This document shows positions 8,095 through 16,397 of a DNA stretch of 64,000 nt, piece after piece; the stretch's first letter is position 1; every line of letters starts with the position of its first letter. The stretch spans positions 112,958 through 176,957 of the forward strand of contig FR895148.1 in assembly GCA_000435675.1 (NCBI GenBank). The letters are read 5' to 3'. The DNA comes from Eggerthella sp. CAG:298 (GTDB taxonomy: Bacteria > Actinomycetota > Coriobacteriia > Coriobacteriales > Eggerthellaceae). The notes beneath the pieces are model-generated. The model saw nothing but the letters and a program-made list of their open reading frames with translations. It did no database searches and was not told the DNA's origin. The translations under genes were made by a program, and so were the position numbers.

Positions 8095-9223
8095 CTCTAA
8101 GGCACATATTGCACTAGGTTTGAGCGGCGGGGTTGATAGCGCAACCTCAGCCGCTCTTCTTTTGTCACAGGGTTACCGCGTGACAGGGGTGACCTGTGTC
8201 TTCAATGATGCCGATGCAGGAACGGCATCCGAGAAGTCGAGCACGATCGCTGCGGCTGAATCGGTGTGTCGTGCGCTTGGTATCGATCATGTGGTCTACG
8301 ATGTGCGCGAAGTTTTCCGTGAACAGGTGATCGACCCGTTCATTACCGACTGCGCACGAGGTCTTACCCCCGCACCATGCGTGACCTGCAATCGGTTCTG
8401 CAAGATCCCCGTGCTGTGCCAGGCAGCTGATGAGCTGGGTTGCGAGAAGATCGCAACTGGTCATTACGCACGAGTGGTAGAAGACACGGCGCTTCATCGG
8501 TTTGCGCTCAAGCGTGCGCTCGACGAAGCGAAAGATCAAACTTACATGCTCTCCTTGCTCACTCAAGATCAGCTCTCGCGTTTGGTGTTGCCTCTGGGAG
8601 GGTATACCAAGCAAGAGGTGCGCCAATATGCGCTTGATCAGGGGATACCAGTCGCTAAGCGCCCTGAGAGCCAAGACCTTTGCTTCGTGGCAGGGGATTA
8701 TCGCGACTTTCTGGTAGAGCAAGGCATCACGGATGATCCAGGTCCAATCATGATGCGCGATGGGGAAGTGGTGGGCACGCATCACGGCATCCATCATTTC
8801 ACGCTCGGGCAGCGAAAAGGCTTGGGTGTTGCAATGGGCGAGCCTTATTTCGTGGTTGACAAGGATGCGCAAGCCAAATCGGTCACGATCGCTCCAAAGG
8901 ATCGAGCGTTCATCTCAACAGTTGAGGTGCGCGACTTAAACTGGATGCTTCCTTGTCCTAGTGCGCCATGCAGTGTGAAGATCCGTTATCGTTCAAAGCC
9001 TGCGCTTGCACACGTTATTCCGCTTGGTACGGATCGCTCACTCGAGACCGACCATTCATCCGATCACCAAGCTGATGGCAATCCTTCATTTGCTGCAGGT
9101 CGCGTACGCGTCGAGTTCTTCGAGCCTCAGACCCTTACCGCGCCAGGTCAATGTTGTGCGTTTTATCAAGGGAGCGTGCTTGTAGGCGGTGGTATCATCG
9201 ACACCGTAACATTTAGCGCGTAA
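8048..9223 (+). CDS. mnmA: tRNA-specific 2-thiouridylase
   Basis: Adds sulfur at C2 of the wobble uridine (s2U34) of Lys, Glu and Gln tRNAs. The PP-loop SGGVDSAT is near the N-terminus; the two catalytic cysteines lie in PCVTCNR and in SQDLCFVAGDYRDF; HHFTLGQRKGLGV marks the central domain, and a C-terminal beta-barrel follows with an insertion rich in His, Asp and Ser (about 325-340). The start is uncertain: any ATG lies inside the end of rpsA (8048 or 8054), while a CTG at 8087, ten bases after AAGGAAG, would give a family-like length. The overlap implies coupling to rpsA. Confidence 0.92.
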   Translation: MSMNPSRRKKPKTLNSSKAHIALGLSGGVDSATSAALLLSQGYRVTGVTCVFNDADAGTASEKSSTIAAAESVCRALGIDHVVYDVREVFREQVIDPFITDCARGLTPAPCVTCNRFCKIPVLCQAADELGCEKIATGHYARVVEDTALHRFALKRALDEAKDQTYMLSLLTQDQLSRLVLPLGGYTKQEVRQYALDQGIPVAKRPESQDLCFVAGDYRDFLVEQGITDDPGPIMMRDGEVVGTHHGIHHFTLGQRKGLGVAMGEPYFVVDKDAQAKSVTIAPKDRAFISTVEVRDLNWMLPCPSAPCSVKIRYRSKPALAHVIPLGTDRSLETDHSSDHQADGNPSFAAGRVRVEFFEPQTLTAPGQCCAFYQGSVLVGGGIIDTVTFSA

Positions 9224-9310
9224 GATGCGTAGATGATCAAAGGTAATATAGAGTAACGTAGCGCACCAAGTAGTGTGCTCGTTCAACATTCAACATTCAA
9301 GGTGGCACCT

Positions 9311-9913
9311 ATGGCAAAACGTATCTTCATAACCGGTGGTATCGGATCAGGGAAATCAACCTTGCTCGATTTTTTGCGCAGCCAGGGTGTTGCTGCGGTC
9401 GAAGCCGACAAAGTGGGTCACGAGGTGCTCACCTTCGCGGACACCAAAGCTGAGCTGGCAGAGAAGTTCGGCAACGATATCTTCGATGATGAAGGCAATG
9501 TGGTGCGCTCGGCTCTTGCAGCGAAAGCGTTCGTTTCCCCTGAGATGACCGCGCTGCTCGATTCGGTCACCCTGAAGCGCGTGTACGCTGAATCGCTGCG
9601 TCAGCTCGATAATCTCGCGCAAACGCATGATTTCGTTGCGCTCGAGATGGCTATCCTCGATGGTCGCGATGATTTCTACAAGAACGCTGATGTGGTGCTT
9701 GCAGTGGTCACTACGCCAGAGGTGCGTATTGCGCGTCTGGTCGGCCGTGGACTTACCGAAGAAGATGCGCGCAATCGCTTGAAGAATCAGGTTCCCGATA
9801 GCAAACGCGAAGCGATCGCCGATGTGGTGTTCACCAACAATGGCACGATCGAAGACTTCGAGAATGAGATCGCGCTTTGGTGGGAGAGCTTCAAGAACGA
9901 GGCTGCAAAATGA
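9311..9913 (+). CDS. coaE: Dephospho-CoA kinase
   Basis: Phosphorylates the 3'-hydroxyl of dephospho-CoA, the last step of coenzyme A synthesis. 200 residues, family length, with P-loop GGIGSGKST at about 10-18 and the C-terminal NNGTIEDFENEI typical of CoaE. The ATG at 9311 has AAGGTGG 5 bases upstream; an upstream in-frame ATG at 9275 has none. The stop overlaps the uvrB start (ATGA), a common actinobacterial pairing. Confidence 0.95.
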   Translation: MAKRIFITGGIGSGKSTLLDFLRSQGVAAVEADKVGHEVLTFADTKAELAEKFGNDIFDDEGNVVRSALAAKAFVSPEMTALLDSVTLKRVYAESLRQLDNLAQTHDFVALEMAILDGRDDFYKNADVVLAVVTTPEVRIARLVGRGLTEEDARNRLKNQVPDSKREAIADVVFTNNGTIEDFENEIALWWESFKNEAAK

Positions 9914-12030
9914 GTCACCTTCAGAACATCGATGGCACCCAGATGGAAGGGAAGCTGCCGGTCACGCGCCTTTCCAATCAGCCCTTCGAAGTGGTATCCG
10001 AATTCGAGCCAGCTGGCGATCAGCCAGAAGCGATCGAGCAGCTTGCGAAGAACATCGAAGCAGGTATGCGCTACCAAACCCTGCTCGGGGTAACGGGATC
10101 CGGAAAGACGTATACGGTCGCAAAGACGATCGAAGCCATCCAGCGTCCTACGCTCATCCTCGCTCCGAACAAGACGCTCGCGGCTCAGCTCGCGGCCGAG
10201 CTCAAGGAGTTCTTTCCGAACAATGCCGTGGTCTACTTCGTTTCGTACTACGACTATTATCAGCCGGAAGCCTATGTTCCCACCACCGATACCTTCATCG
10301 AAAAGGATGCTTCCATCAATGAGGAGGTTGAGAAGCTGCGTCATGCAGCAACGTCTGCTTTGCTCTCGCGGCGCGATGTGATCGTGGTCGCTTCGGTATC
10401 GTGTATCTACGGTATCGGTTCTCCTGCTGAATATGCGGGCATGGCCGTATTCTTGGATAAGGAAGTCGAGCAAGATCGCGACGAGCTCATCATGAAGCTC
10501 ATCGATATCCAATACGATCGCAACGACTACGATCTGCAACGCGGAACATTCCGCGTGCGTGGCGATGCGCTCGATATCTTCCCGCCGTATTCCGACAATC
10601 CGCTTCGCGTGGAATTCTGGGGCGACGAGATCGAGCTCATCGCTGAAGTTGATAAAGTAACGGGGGAGGTCATCACTGAATTCGAGGCACTGCCCGTTTG
10701 GCCAGCAACGCACTATGTGGCATCACGGCCTGCGATCGAACGCGCGCTCGATACGATCCGCACCGAGCTTCAGCAGCGTTTGGAAGAGTTCAACAAAGAG
10801 GGCAAGCTGCTCGAAGCGCAGCGCTTGGAGATGCGTACCACCTACGACCTTGAGATGATCGAGACCATGGGCTTCTGTTCGGGCATCGAGAACTATTCGC
10901 GCCATCTTGATGGGCGTGCTCCTGGTGTACCTCCTTATACGCTCATCGACTATTTCCCAGAAGACTTCGTCTGTTTCATCGATGAGAGTCACGTGACGGT
11001 GCCGCAGGTACGCGGCATGTATGAAGGCGACCGCTCGCGTAAGACCACGCTTGCAGAACACGGTTTCCGTTTGCCATCCTGCTTAGATAACCGTCCGCTT
11101 CGCTTCGATGAATTCGAAGAGCGCATCCCACAGTTCATCTATACCTCTGCCACGCCTGGCGATTACGAGGAACGCGTGAGCGAGAGCGTGGTCGAGCAGA
11201 TCATCCGTCCGACCGGTCTTCTCGATCCTAAGATCACGGTGAAGCCGATCAAATCGCAGATCGATGACATCATCGATGAGGCGAAGATACGCGTTGCGAA
11301 GAAGGAGCGCGTGCTCATCACTACGCTCACGAAGCGCATGGCTGAAGATCTTACCGAATACTTGCTCGATCAGGGTGTGAAGGCGCGCTATATGCATTCC
11401 GATATCGGCACGATCGAACGCGTTGAGATCCTGCGCGATCTTCGTTTAGGCGAGTTCGATGTGCTCGTAGGCATCAATCTGCTGCGCGAAGGCCTCGATC
11501 TACCAGAGGTTTCGCTCGTGGCTATCCTTGATGCCGACAAGGAAGGTTTCTTGCGCAATCATCGTTCGCTCATTCAGACGATCGGCCGCGCTGCACGAAA
11601 CGCAGAAGGCGAGGTCATCATGTATGCTGATGTGATGACCGACTCGATGAGCCGTGCCATCAAGGAGACCGAGCGCAGGCGCTCGCTCCAGATCGCCTTC
11701 AACGAAGAGCACGGCATCGTACCTACCACCATCCGCAAAGGCATCAACGATATCACCGATCAGCTGGGTGGCGATGACGAACGAAGCGCTGAAGAGGTCA
11801 ATCGTGAGCTTGCGAACCTCTCTCGTGGTGAGGTCATGCGCGTCATCTCCGATATGGAGAACGAGATGATCGCGGCATCGCAGGCGATGGACTTCGAGAA
11901 GGCAGCCACCTTACGCGATGAGATCGTGTCCCTGCGCATCCAGCTCGAAGGAAAATCCGAGACCGACGTTATGGGCGAGCTAAAGAAAACCGCCCGCAAG
12001 GGATCAGCTTACGGGCGGCGCAAACGCTAG
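9910..12030 (+). CDS. uvrB: UvrABC excinuclease subunit B
   Basis: DNA-loading and damage-verification subunit of nucleotide excision repair. 706 residues: Walker A GVTGSGKT (about 60), the beta-hairpin YYDYYQPEAYVPTTDTF, DESH box with VTVPQVRGM, helicase motif VI QTIGRAARNAEG, and a C-terminal UVR motif in the MENEMIAASQAMDFEKAATL segment. The ATG at 9910 overlaps the coaE stop and has GAGG 7 bases upstream; an ATG at 9877 lies inside coaE and lacks support. No LexA box was found upstream, so SOS control is not evident here. The last codons also form the ppk terminator on the other strand. Confidence 0.97.
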   Translation: MSHLQNIDGTQMEGKLPVTRLSNQPFEVVSEFEPAGDQPEAIEQLAKNIEAGMRYQTLLGVTGSGKTYTVAKTIEAIQRPTLILAPNKTLAAQLAAELKEFFPNNAVVYFVSYYDYYQPEAYVPTTDTFIEKDASINEEVEKLRHAATSALLSRRDVIVVASVSCIYGIGSPAEYAGMAVFLDKEVEQDRDELIMKLIDIQYDRNDYDLQRGTFRVRGDALDIFPPYSDNPLRVEFWGDEIELIAEVDKVTGEVITEFEALPVWPATHYVASRPAIERALDTIRTELQQRLEEFNKEGKLLEAQRLEMRTTYDLEMIETMGFCSGIENYSRHLDGRAPGVPPYTLIDYFPEDFVCFIDESHVTVPQVRGMYEGDRSRKTTLAEHGFRLPSCLDNRPLRFDEFEERIPQFIYTSATPGDYEERVSESVVEQIIRPTGLLDPKITVKPIKSQIDDIIDEAKIRVAKKERVLITTLTKRMAEDLTEYLLDQGVKARYMHSDIGTIERVEILRDLRLGEFDVLVGINLLREGLDLPEVSLVAILDADKEGFLRNHRSLIQTIGRAARNAEGEVIMYADVMTDSMSRAIKETERRRSLQIAFNEEHGIVPTTIRKGINDITDQLGGDDERSAEEVNRELANLSRGEVMRVISDMENEMIAASQAMDFEKAATLRDEIVSLRIQLEGKSETDVMGELKKTARKGSAYGRRKR
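11982..12018 (-). terminator. ppk terminator inside the uvrB coding end
   Basis: Read on the minus strand: CCGCCCGTAAG, a 7-base loop, CTTGCGGGCGG, then TTTTCTTT. The stem is 11 pairs with one U-G wobble; the plus-strand transcript would instead have a C-A mismatch and no T run, so it serves ppk. It is embedded in the last codons of uvrB. Confidence 0.75.
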
Positions 12031-12045
12031 ATCGTTTTTGCTGGC

Positions 12046-15000
12046 TTAGAAGTGGCCGGTGAAGAGGAATTTCAAGCGCTTCCAGAAATTCGGTTTCTTC
12101 GGGAACTGCTCGACAAGCTGAATCTCTACGGTAGCGGGTTCGCTATCGCGCGGCAGGATCTCGACCTCAGCAGGAGGGATCACCGTTGCTTTTTTGTCGG
12201 ACTCTTTCGCTTCCGGTGTGCTCACATCTGAAGCAGCTGAGGTTTCGGGCTGCTGCGGTGTGCTTTCTTGTTGTGAAACCGTCTCTGGTGCTTCTGCTGG
12301 AGCTGCAACAGCGGATGCTCCGGTAACCGTGCTTTCAGGGGTGCTCTGAACAGCTTGTTCTAATGACTCTGTGCCCTGAGTCGTAGTGGAGGCGCTAGCT
12401 GGTTGTTCAGAGGCAAGCACCGTTTCGGGGGAAGATACAACAGAAGCAGGGGTGCGGCCGAGATTCAGGCTCACCTCTTCAGGCGCAACAGGCGCTTGCG
12501 TCCGAGCAGCAGCGGCACTTGCGGCTGCCATAGCGGCTGAAGCGGCGGTGGGCACCGTAGAAGCAGCTGTTCCTTCGGATTGAAGGCGCGAGGTGATGCG
12601 CGTAGCCTTCTCAGCGATAGCTGCACGATCCGATTCGGGCAGTGCTTGCTGTTCTGCTACAGGCGCAGCAGCTTCCTGTGGCTCTTCATCGTGAGAGATC
12701 GTCTCGATGTCGATCGCCTGCGCGTTCTTGCTCGTTACCACGCCAGGCTCACCTTCGGTGAGGTTGACTTCGAGCGGATAGGGAACCTCAAGATCGATAG
12801 AGCTCTGAAGGTTGCCATCAATGTCTTCGCGCGAAGTTGCACGTGGTTCTTCGATGATGTGATTGATGTGAGAGCGGGCTGCGCGTGCGATCGCTCCCTC
12901 TTCACGGTTGACCACCGAGTCTTCGAAATCAACTTCGGCCTTATGGATGAGGAACGCCTGCGAATCGAAGGATTCGATGCGTCCATCCGACGTCTCTTCG
13001 GCGAAGTATTCGAGCGGCGTATATTCGAGGTTCGACTCGAGCATGCGCAGTTTTGCCGTGTCAGAAAGCGAAACATCCAAATAGTCGAGCACGATCTCCT
13101 TCAAAGCGGGATTGAGAATCGGCCAGGCGATCTCAACGCGCTTATCCATATTGCGCGTCATGAGGTCGGCGCTCGAAAGATAGATCTCCATATCTTCAGC
13201 TACGCCGAAGCCATAGATGCGACTGTGCTCGAGCAGGCGCCCCACGATCGAAACGACCTCGACGTTCTCGGTATACCCCTTGATACCCGGCACGATACAG
13301 GAGATACCGCGTACGAAAAGCGTGGTGTGAACGCCCGCTTGCGAAGCTTCAACGATCTTGTCGATCGTGTCCTTATCGGTGATCGAGTTCGTCTTGAACA
13401 CCAACCCGTTCGGAAGGCCTTCCTTAGCACGCCTGATCTGCTCGTCGATCTTCTCAAGGATCATAGGCTTGATCTGGAGCGGGGCGACCGAGAGCGTGGT
13501 GTAGTTGGTAGAGATGTTCTCAAGGCTCATGTTCTTGAAGAACTCAGCTGCGTCCTTACCGATGTTCGGATCGGTGGTCATGAACGAGAAGTCAGTATAT
13601 AGCTTGGAGGTCTTCTCGTTGTAGTTGCCGGTGCCCAGCTGAGTGATGCGCTGCAGGCCATTATCGGTCGTGCGCGTGATGACGCAGATCTTGGAGTGGA
13701 CCTTGTAATCGCGGAAGCCATAGATAACATGTGCACCTGCTTGTTCGAAGCGTTGCGACCATTCGATGTTGTTCGATTCGTCGAAGCGTGCACGCAGCTC
13801 GAAGAGCGCGGTAACTTCTTTGCCGTTCTCAGCCGCAGCAAGAAGCGCTTCGGCAAGATGCGATTGGCTCGCAAGGCGGTAGAGCGTGATCTTGATCGAA
13901 AGCACGGCAGGATCGGCTGCTGCTTCGCGCAACAGATTGATGAACAGATCCATGCTCTGATAGGGATAGGATACCAGCTTGTCATGCTCGATGACCTGCT
14001 GCATGACCGAGCGATTCTGATCGATGCACGCAGGCCAAGCAGGGGTGAACGGTTTATTGGTGAGCTTAGCAGCGATCTCGGGGTCGACAAGATCGGGAAG
14101 GCCCCAGGCGTAGCTCATATCGAGCGGCACGTTGGTAACGAACACTTGATCAGCGTCGATATTCAAACGAGGGAGTAAGAATTCCTTCGTTACCGCAGAG
14201 AGCGCGGTGTCGGTCTCGAGGCGAACAGGGGTAAGGCGAGCGCGCTTCTTCAAGATGCGCTTCATGTGCTCGCGGTAGTCATAATCGATCTCGTCGATAT
14301 CAGCATTCGGATCGATGTCAGCATTGCGCGTGACACAGATAACGCTTGCGCGCTTCGTGCTATACATGGAGAACACTTCATCGACGATGAGCTTCAAAGC
14401 GTTTTCGAGCAGGATGAACTGCGTACCTTCGCTAGGCAAGAGGATGAGGCGCTTTGCCTGGCGGGGAAGGGGGATCAAGCCGAAGTTCACGTCTTCGGCA
14501 CCCACGTTCTTCGCCTTTGCTTCTTCGTCTTCCGAAAGGTCCTTGGGCAGCTCCTCGTTCAAGCGCAACAGGATGTAGAGCTTGCCGTTCTCGAAATGCG
14601 GGAAGGGGTGACGTGCGTTGATGATCTGAGGCGAGAGATAGGGAACAACGTGATCGTCGAGGTAGGAATGGAGGAACTCGCGCTGTTCGTCAGAGAGGTC
14701 CTTCACCTGCAGATTGCGGATGCCATATTCTTCGAGCTGGTCTTGGATGCTCAGGAAGATGCGCTCTTGCTCTGGGTAGAGTTCATGGCAACGCTGATAG
14801 ATGGCGTTGAGCTGCTCTTCAGGCGTCATGAGCGTTTTATTATCGCGAATCTCCTTCTTGATGAGCGAGAGGTCGGTCAGGCTGCCGACGCGCACCATGA
14901 AGAACTCCTGGAGGTTACTCGAGAAGATAGAGACGAACGTGAGACGCTCGAGCAGTGGAACGTTGCTATCTTCACCCTGATCGAGCACGCGCTTATTGAA

Positions 15001-15105
15001 CGTGAGCCATGAAAGCTCGCGATTCTGCATATAGGGAAGGCGCTCAAGGCGCTTCTTGTGCGATGATGAATCGTTGTCGTGAGTCTGCTGTTTTTTAGCC
15101 ACCAT
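12046..15105 (-). CDS. ppk: Polyphosphate kinase 1 with long C-terminal extension
   Basis: Makes inorganic polyphosphate from ATP reversibly through a phosphohistidine. Residues 1-700 are a full PPK1: QNRELSWLTFNKRVLDQ at the start, GTGNYNEKTSKLYTDFS, and the two HKD-like regions DYKVHSKICVITR and AEDMEIYLSSADLMTRN. After about residue 700 there is an unusual tail of roughly 300 residues: an acidic portion, then Ala/Ser/Thr/Pro/Glu-rich low complexity, ending in a basic aromatic stretch (NFWKRLKFLFTGHF) that could touch membrane. ATG at 15105 has AAGGGG 13 bases upstream. It lies downstream of ppx on the same strand. Confidence 0.95.
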   Translation of the reverse strand: MVAKKQQTHDNDSSSHKKRLERLPYMQNRELSWLTFNKRVLDQGEDSNVPLLERLTFVSIFSSNLQEFFMVRVGSLTDLSLIKKEIRDNKTLMTPEEQLNAIYQRCHELYPEQERIFLSIQDQLEEYGIRNLQVKDLSDEQREFLHSYLDDHVVPYLSPQIINARHPFPHFENGKLYILLRLNEELPKDLSEDEEAKAKNVGAEDVNFGLIPLPRQAKRLILLPSEGTQFILLENALKLIVDEVFSMYSTKRASVICVTRNADIDPNADIDEIDYDYREHMKRILKKRARLTPVRLETDTALSAVTKEFLLPRLNIDADQVFVTNVPLDMSYAWGLPDLVDPEIAAKLTNKPFTPAWPACIDQNRSVMQQVIEHDKLVSYPYQSMDLFINLLREAAADPAVLSIKITLYRLASQSHLAEALLAAAENGKEVTALFELRARFDESNNIEWSQRFEQAGAHVIYGFRDYKVHSKICVITRTTDNGLQRITQLGTGNYNEKTSKLYTDFSFMTTDPNIGKDAAEFFKNMSLENISTNYTTLSVAPLQIKPMILEKIDEQIRRAKEGLPNGLVFKTNSITDKDTIDKIVEASQAGVHTTLFVRGISCIVPGIKGYTENVEVVSIVGRLLEHSRIYGFGVAEDMEIYLSSADLMTRNMDKRVEIAWPILNPALKEIVLDYLDVSLSDTAKLRMLESNLEYTPLEYFAEETSDGRIESFDSQAFLIHKAEVDFEDSVVNREEGAIARAARSHINHIIEEPRATSREDIDGNLQSSIDLEVPYPLEVNLTEGEPGVVTSKNAQAIDIETISHDEEPQEAAAPVAEQQALPESDRAAIAEKATRITSRLQSEGTAASTVPTAASAAMAAASAAAARTQAPVAPEEVSLNLGRTPASVVSSPETVLASEQPASASTTTQGTESLEQAVQSTPESTVTGASAVAAPAEAPETVSQQESTPQQPETSAASDVSTPEAKESDKKATVIPPAEVEILPRDSEPATVEIQLVEQFPKKPNFWKRLKFLFTGHF

Positions 15106-15190
15106 AATCGTTTCATTGCCCCTTCAAGACGGTTCATGGTAAAGACGCGTTTATTCACCATGAGGTGAACGCGCGAAACTGTCCAAAATG

Positions 15191-15221
15191 ATTGTACCAA
15201 TACTTATGAAGAGCGAAGCAA
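15191..15221 (-). promoter_or_regulatory. Possible ppk promoter
   Basis: On the minus strand TTGCTT (15216-15221) and TACAAT (15191-15196) are separated by 19 bases, within the ppx-ppk gap. The spacer is long, so support is weak. An imperfect hairpin TTCACC/GGTGAA (15154-15169) lies between it and ppk. Confidence 0.3.
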
Positions 15222-15237
15222 CATTATTAAGTAATAA

Positions 15238-16167
15238 TCAGGCAACATTTCCAAGGATACGCTCGATCAAGAAGCCTTCGCGCACGCCATGTTTGGCGAT
15301 CCTGAGCCTATGTGCTCCGGTGAGCGCGAACACGCGGGCGATGATCACACATCCTGGAATGAACGTATGGATGCGATCAGGGATGGTTTGGAGCGCTTTG
15401 ATCATGAAGGCATCTGGATCGCGAGAATAGGCGGCAAGGATCCCGTCAAGTTGTTCGGGGAGCAATTCAGAAGAGCGTTTCCCTTCGCGGAACACATCGC
15501 CATACACCTTTGCAGCGCTGCGGATCGCGCCTCCTATACCGACCAGTTCTTTGTGTTCGAAGACCGTTTCCGGAAGATCGGCATAGAGCGCGTCGAACGC
15601 CTCTGCGATCGCTGTCATTTCGCTCGTGCTTGGCAAGATCCCCGAGACGTATTGCGTGAATGAGGAAAGCGAACCGAGCGGGAGGCTCGTTGCTGCCTGA
15701 AGCTTTCCTTTGGAGAGCGCGGTAAGCTCGGTCGAACCACCGCCGATATCGACCAAAGTTGCCGTTTCGATGCTTCCATCGAGGCTCGCACCTGCAAAGC
15801 CGAGCAGCGCCTCTTCTTCGTTCGTGAGCAGCGTGATGGGAACTCCGCAGTTCTTCTCGATCGCCTGCTGGGCGCTTTCGCTGTTCTTTGCGTTGCGAAG
15901 CACCGCAGTCGCGAAGACGCGCACTACATCCGGGGAGAAATAGGAGGCGCGCTCGATCTGCTCACGCAAGATGCGCGAAGCTTTCTTGATGCCTTTCTCG
16001 CTCAACTTCCCATTCTTGACATAAGAAGAGATGCCCGCCATCTCTTTGTAGTTGAGAAGAACGGTGATGTCTTTCTTCGTAAGAGAATCGGACGGGACGT
16101 CGGGCAGTGCATAGATGCAGAGTCTGATCGTGTTTGAACCGAAATCGATCACTGCGTAGCGACTCAT
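15238..16167 (-). CDS. ppx: Ppx/GppA family exopolyphosphatase
   Basis: Removes terminal phosphate from polyphosphate (Ppx) or converts pppGpp (GppA). 309 residues, one ASKHA-fold unit without the C-terminal HD domain. Motifs: YAVIDFGSNTIRLCIY at the N-terminus, NEEEALLGFAG and VDIGGGSTEL in the middle, and GIGGAIRS. The ATG at 16167 is chosen because AAGGAGG lies 6 bases upstream; longer versions have no support. Its place between ppk and pap favours polyphosphate as substrate, but GppA activity cannot be excluded. Confidence 0.92.
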   Translation of the reverse strand: MSRYAVIDFGSNTIRLCIYALPDVPSDSLTKKDITVLLNYKEMAGISSYVKNGKLSEKGIKKASRILREQIERASYFSPDVVRVFATAVLRNAKNSESAQQAIEKNCGVPITLLTNEEEALLGFAGASLDGSIETATLVDIGGGSTELTALSKGKLQAATSLPLGSLSSFTQYVSGILPSTSEMTAIAEAFDALYADLPETVFEHKELVGIGGAIRSAAKVYGDVFREGKRSSELLPEQLDGILAAYSRDPDAFMIKALQTIPDRIHTFIPGCVIIARVFALTGAHRLRIAKHGVREGFLIERILGNVA

Positions 16168-16397
16168 AGAAGGCCTCCTTGTGTCCATCGATAGGGCTAT
16201 AGTACGCGAGGAAGATGCTCTTTTGGGCGGTCTTTTCCTAGAATGCATGCGAATCTTTCATAAGTTCACAAGGCAAGGAGCATTCAGTAAGAAAAAGTAT
16301 TATCCTAGTTCAAGCGATAGAAATCAGCGCAATGCACGAGTGCTTCACTCAAAAGTTGCACAGCGCCTATGCACACCGGGATCAAGGGGGACTACCA

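Noticed and set aside
9224..9310. Searched for a LexA box upstream of coaE-uvrB
   Set aside because: No CGAAC(n4)GTTCG-like word is present; only an imperfect hairpin.
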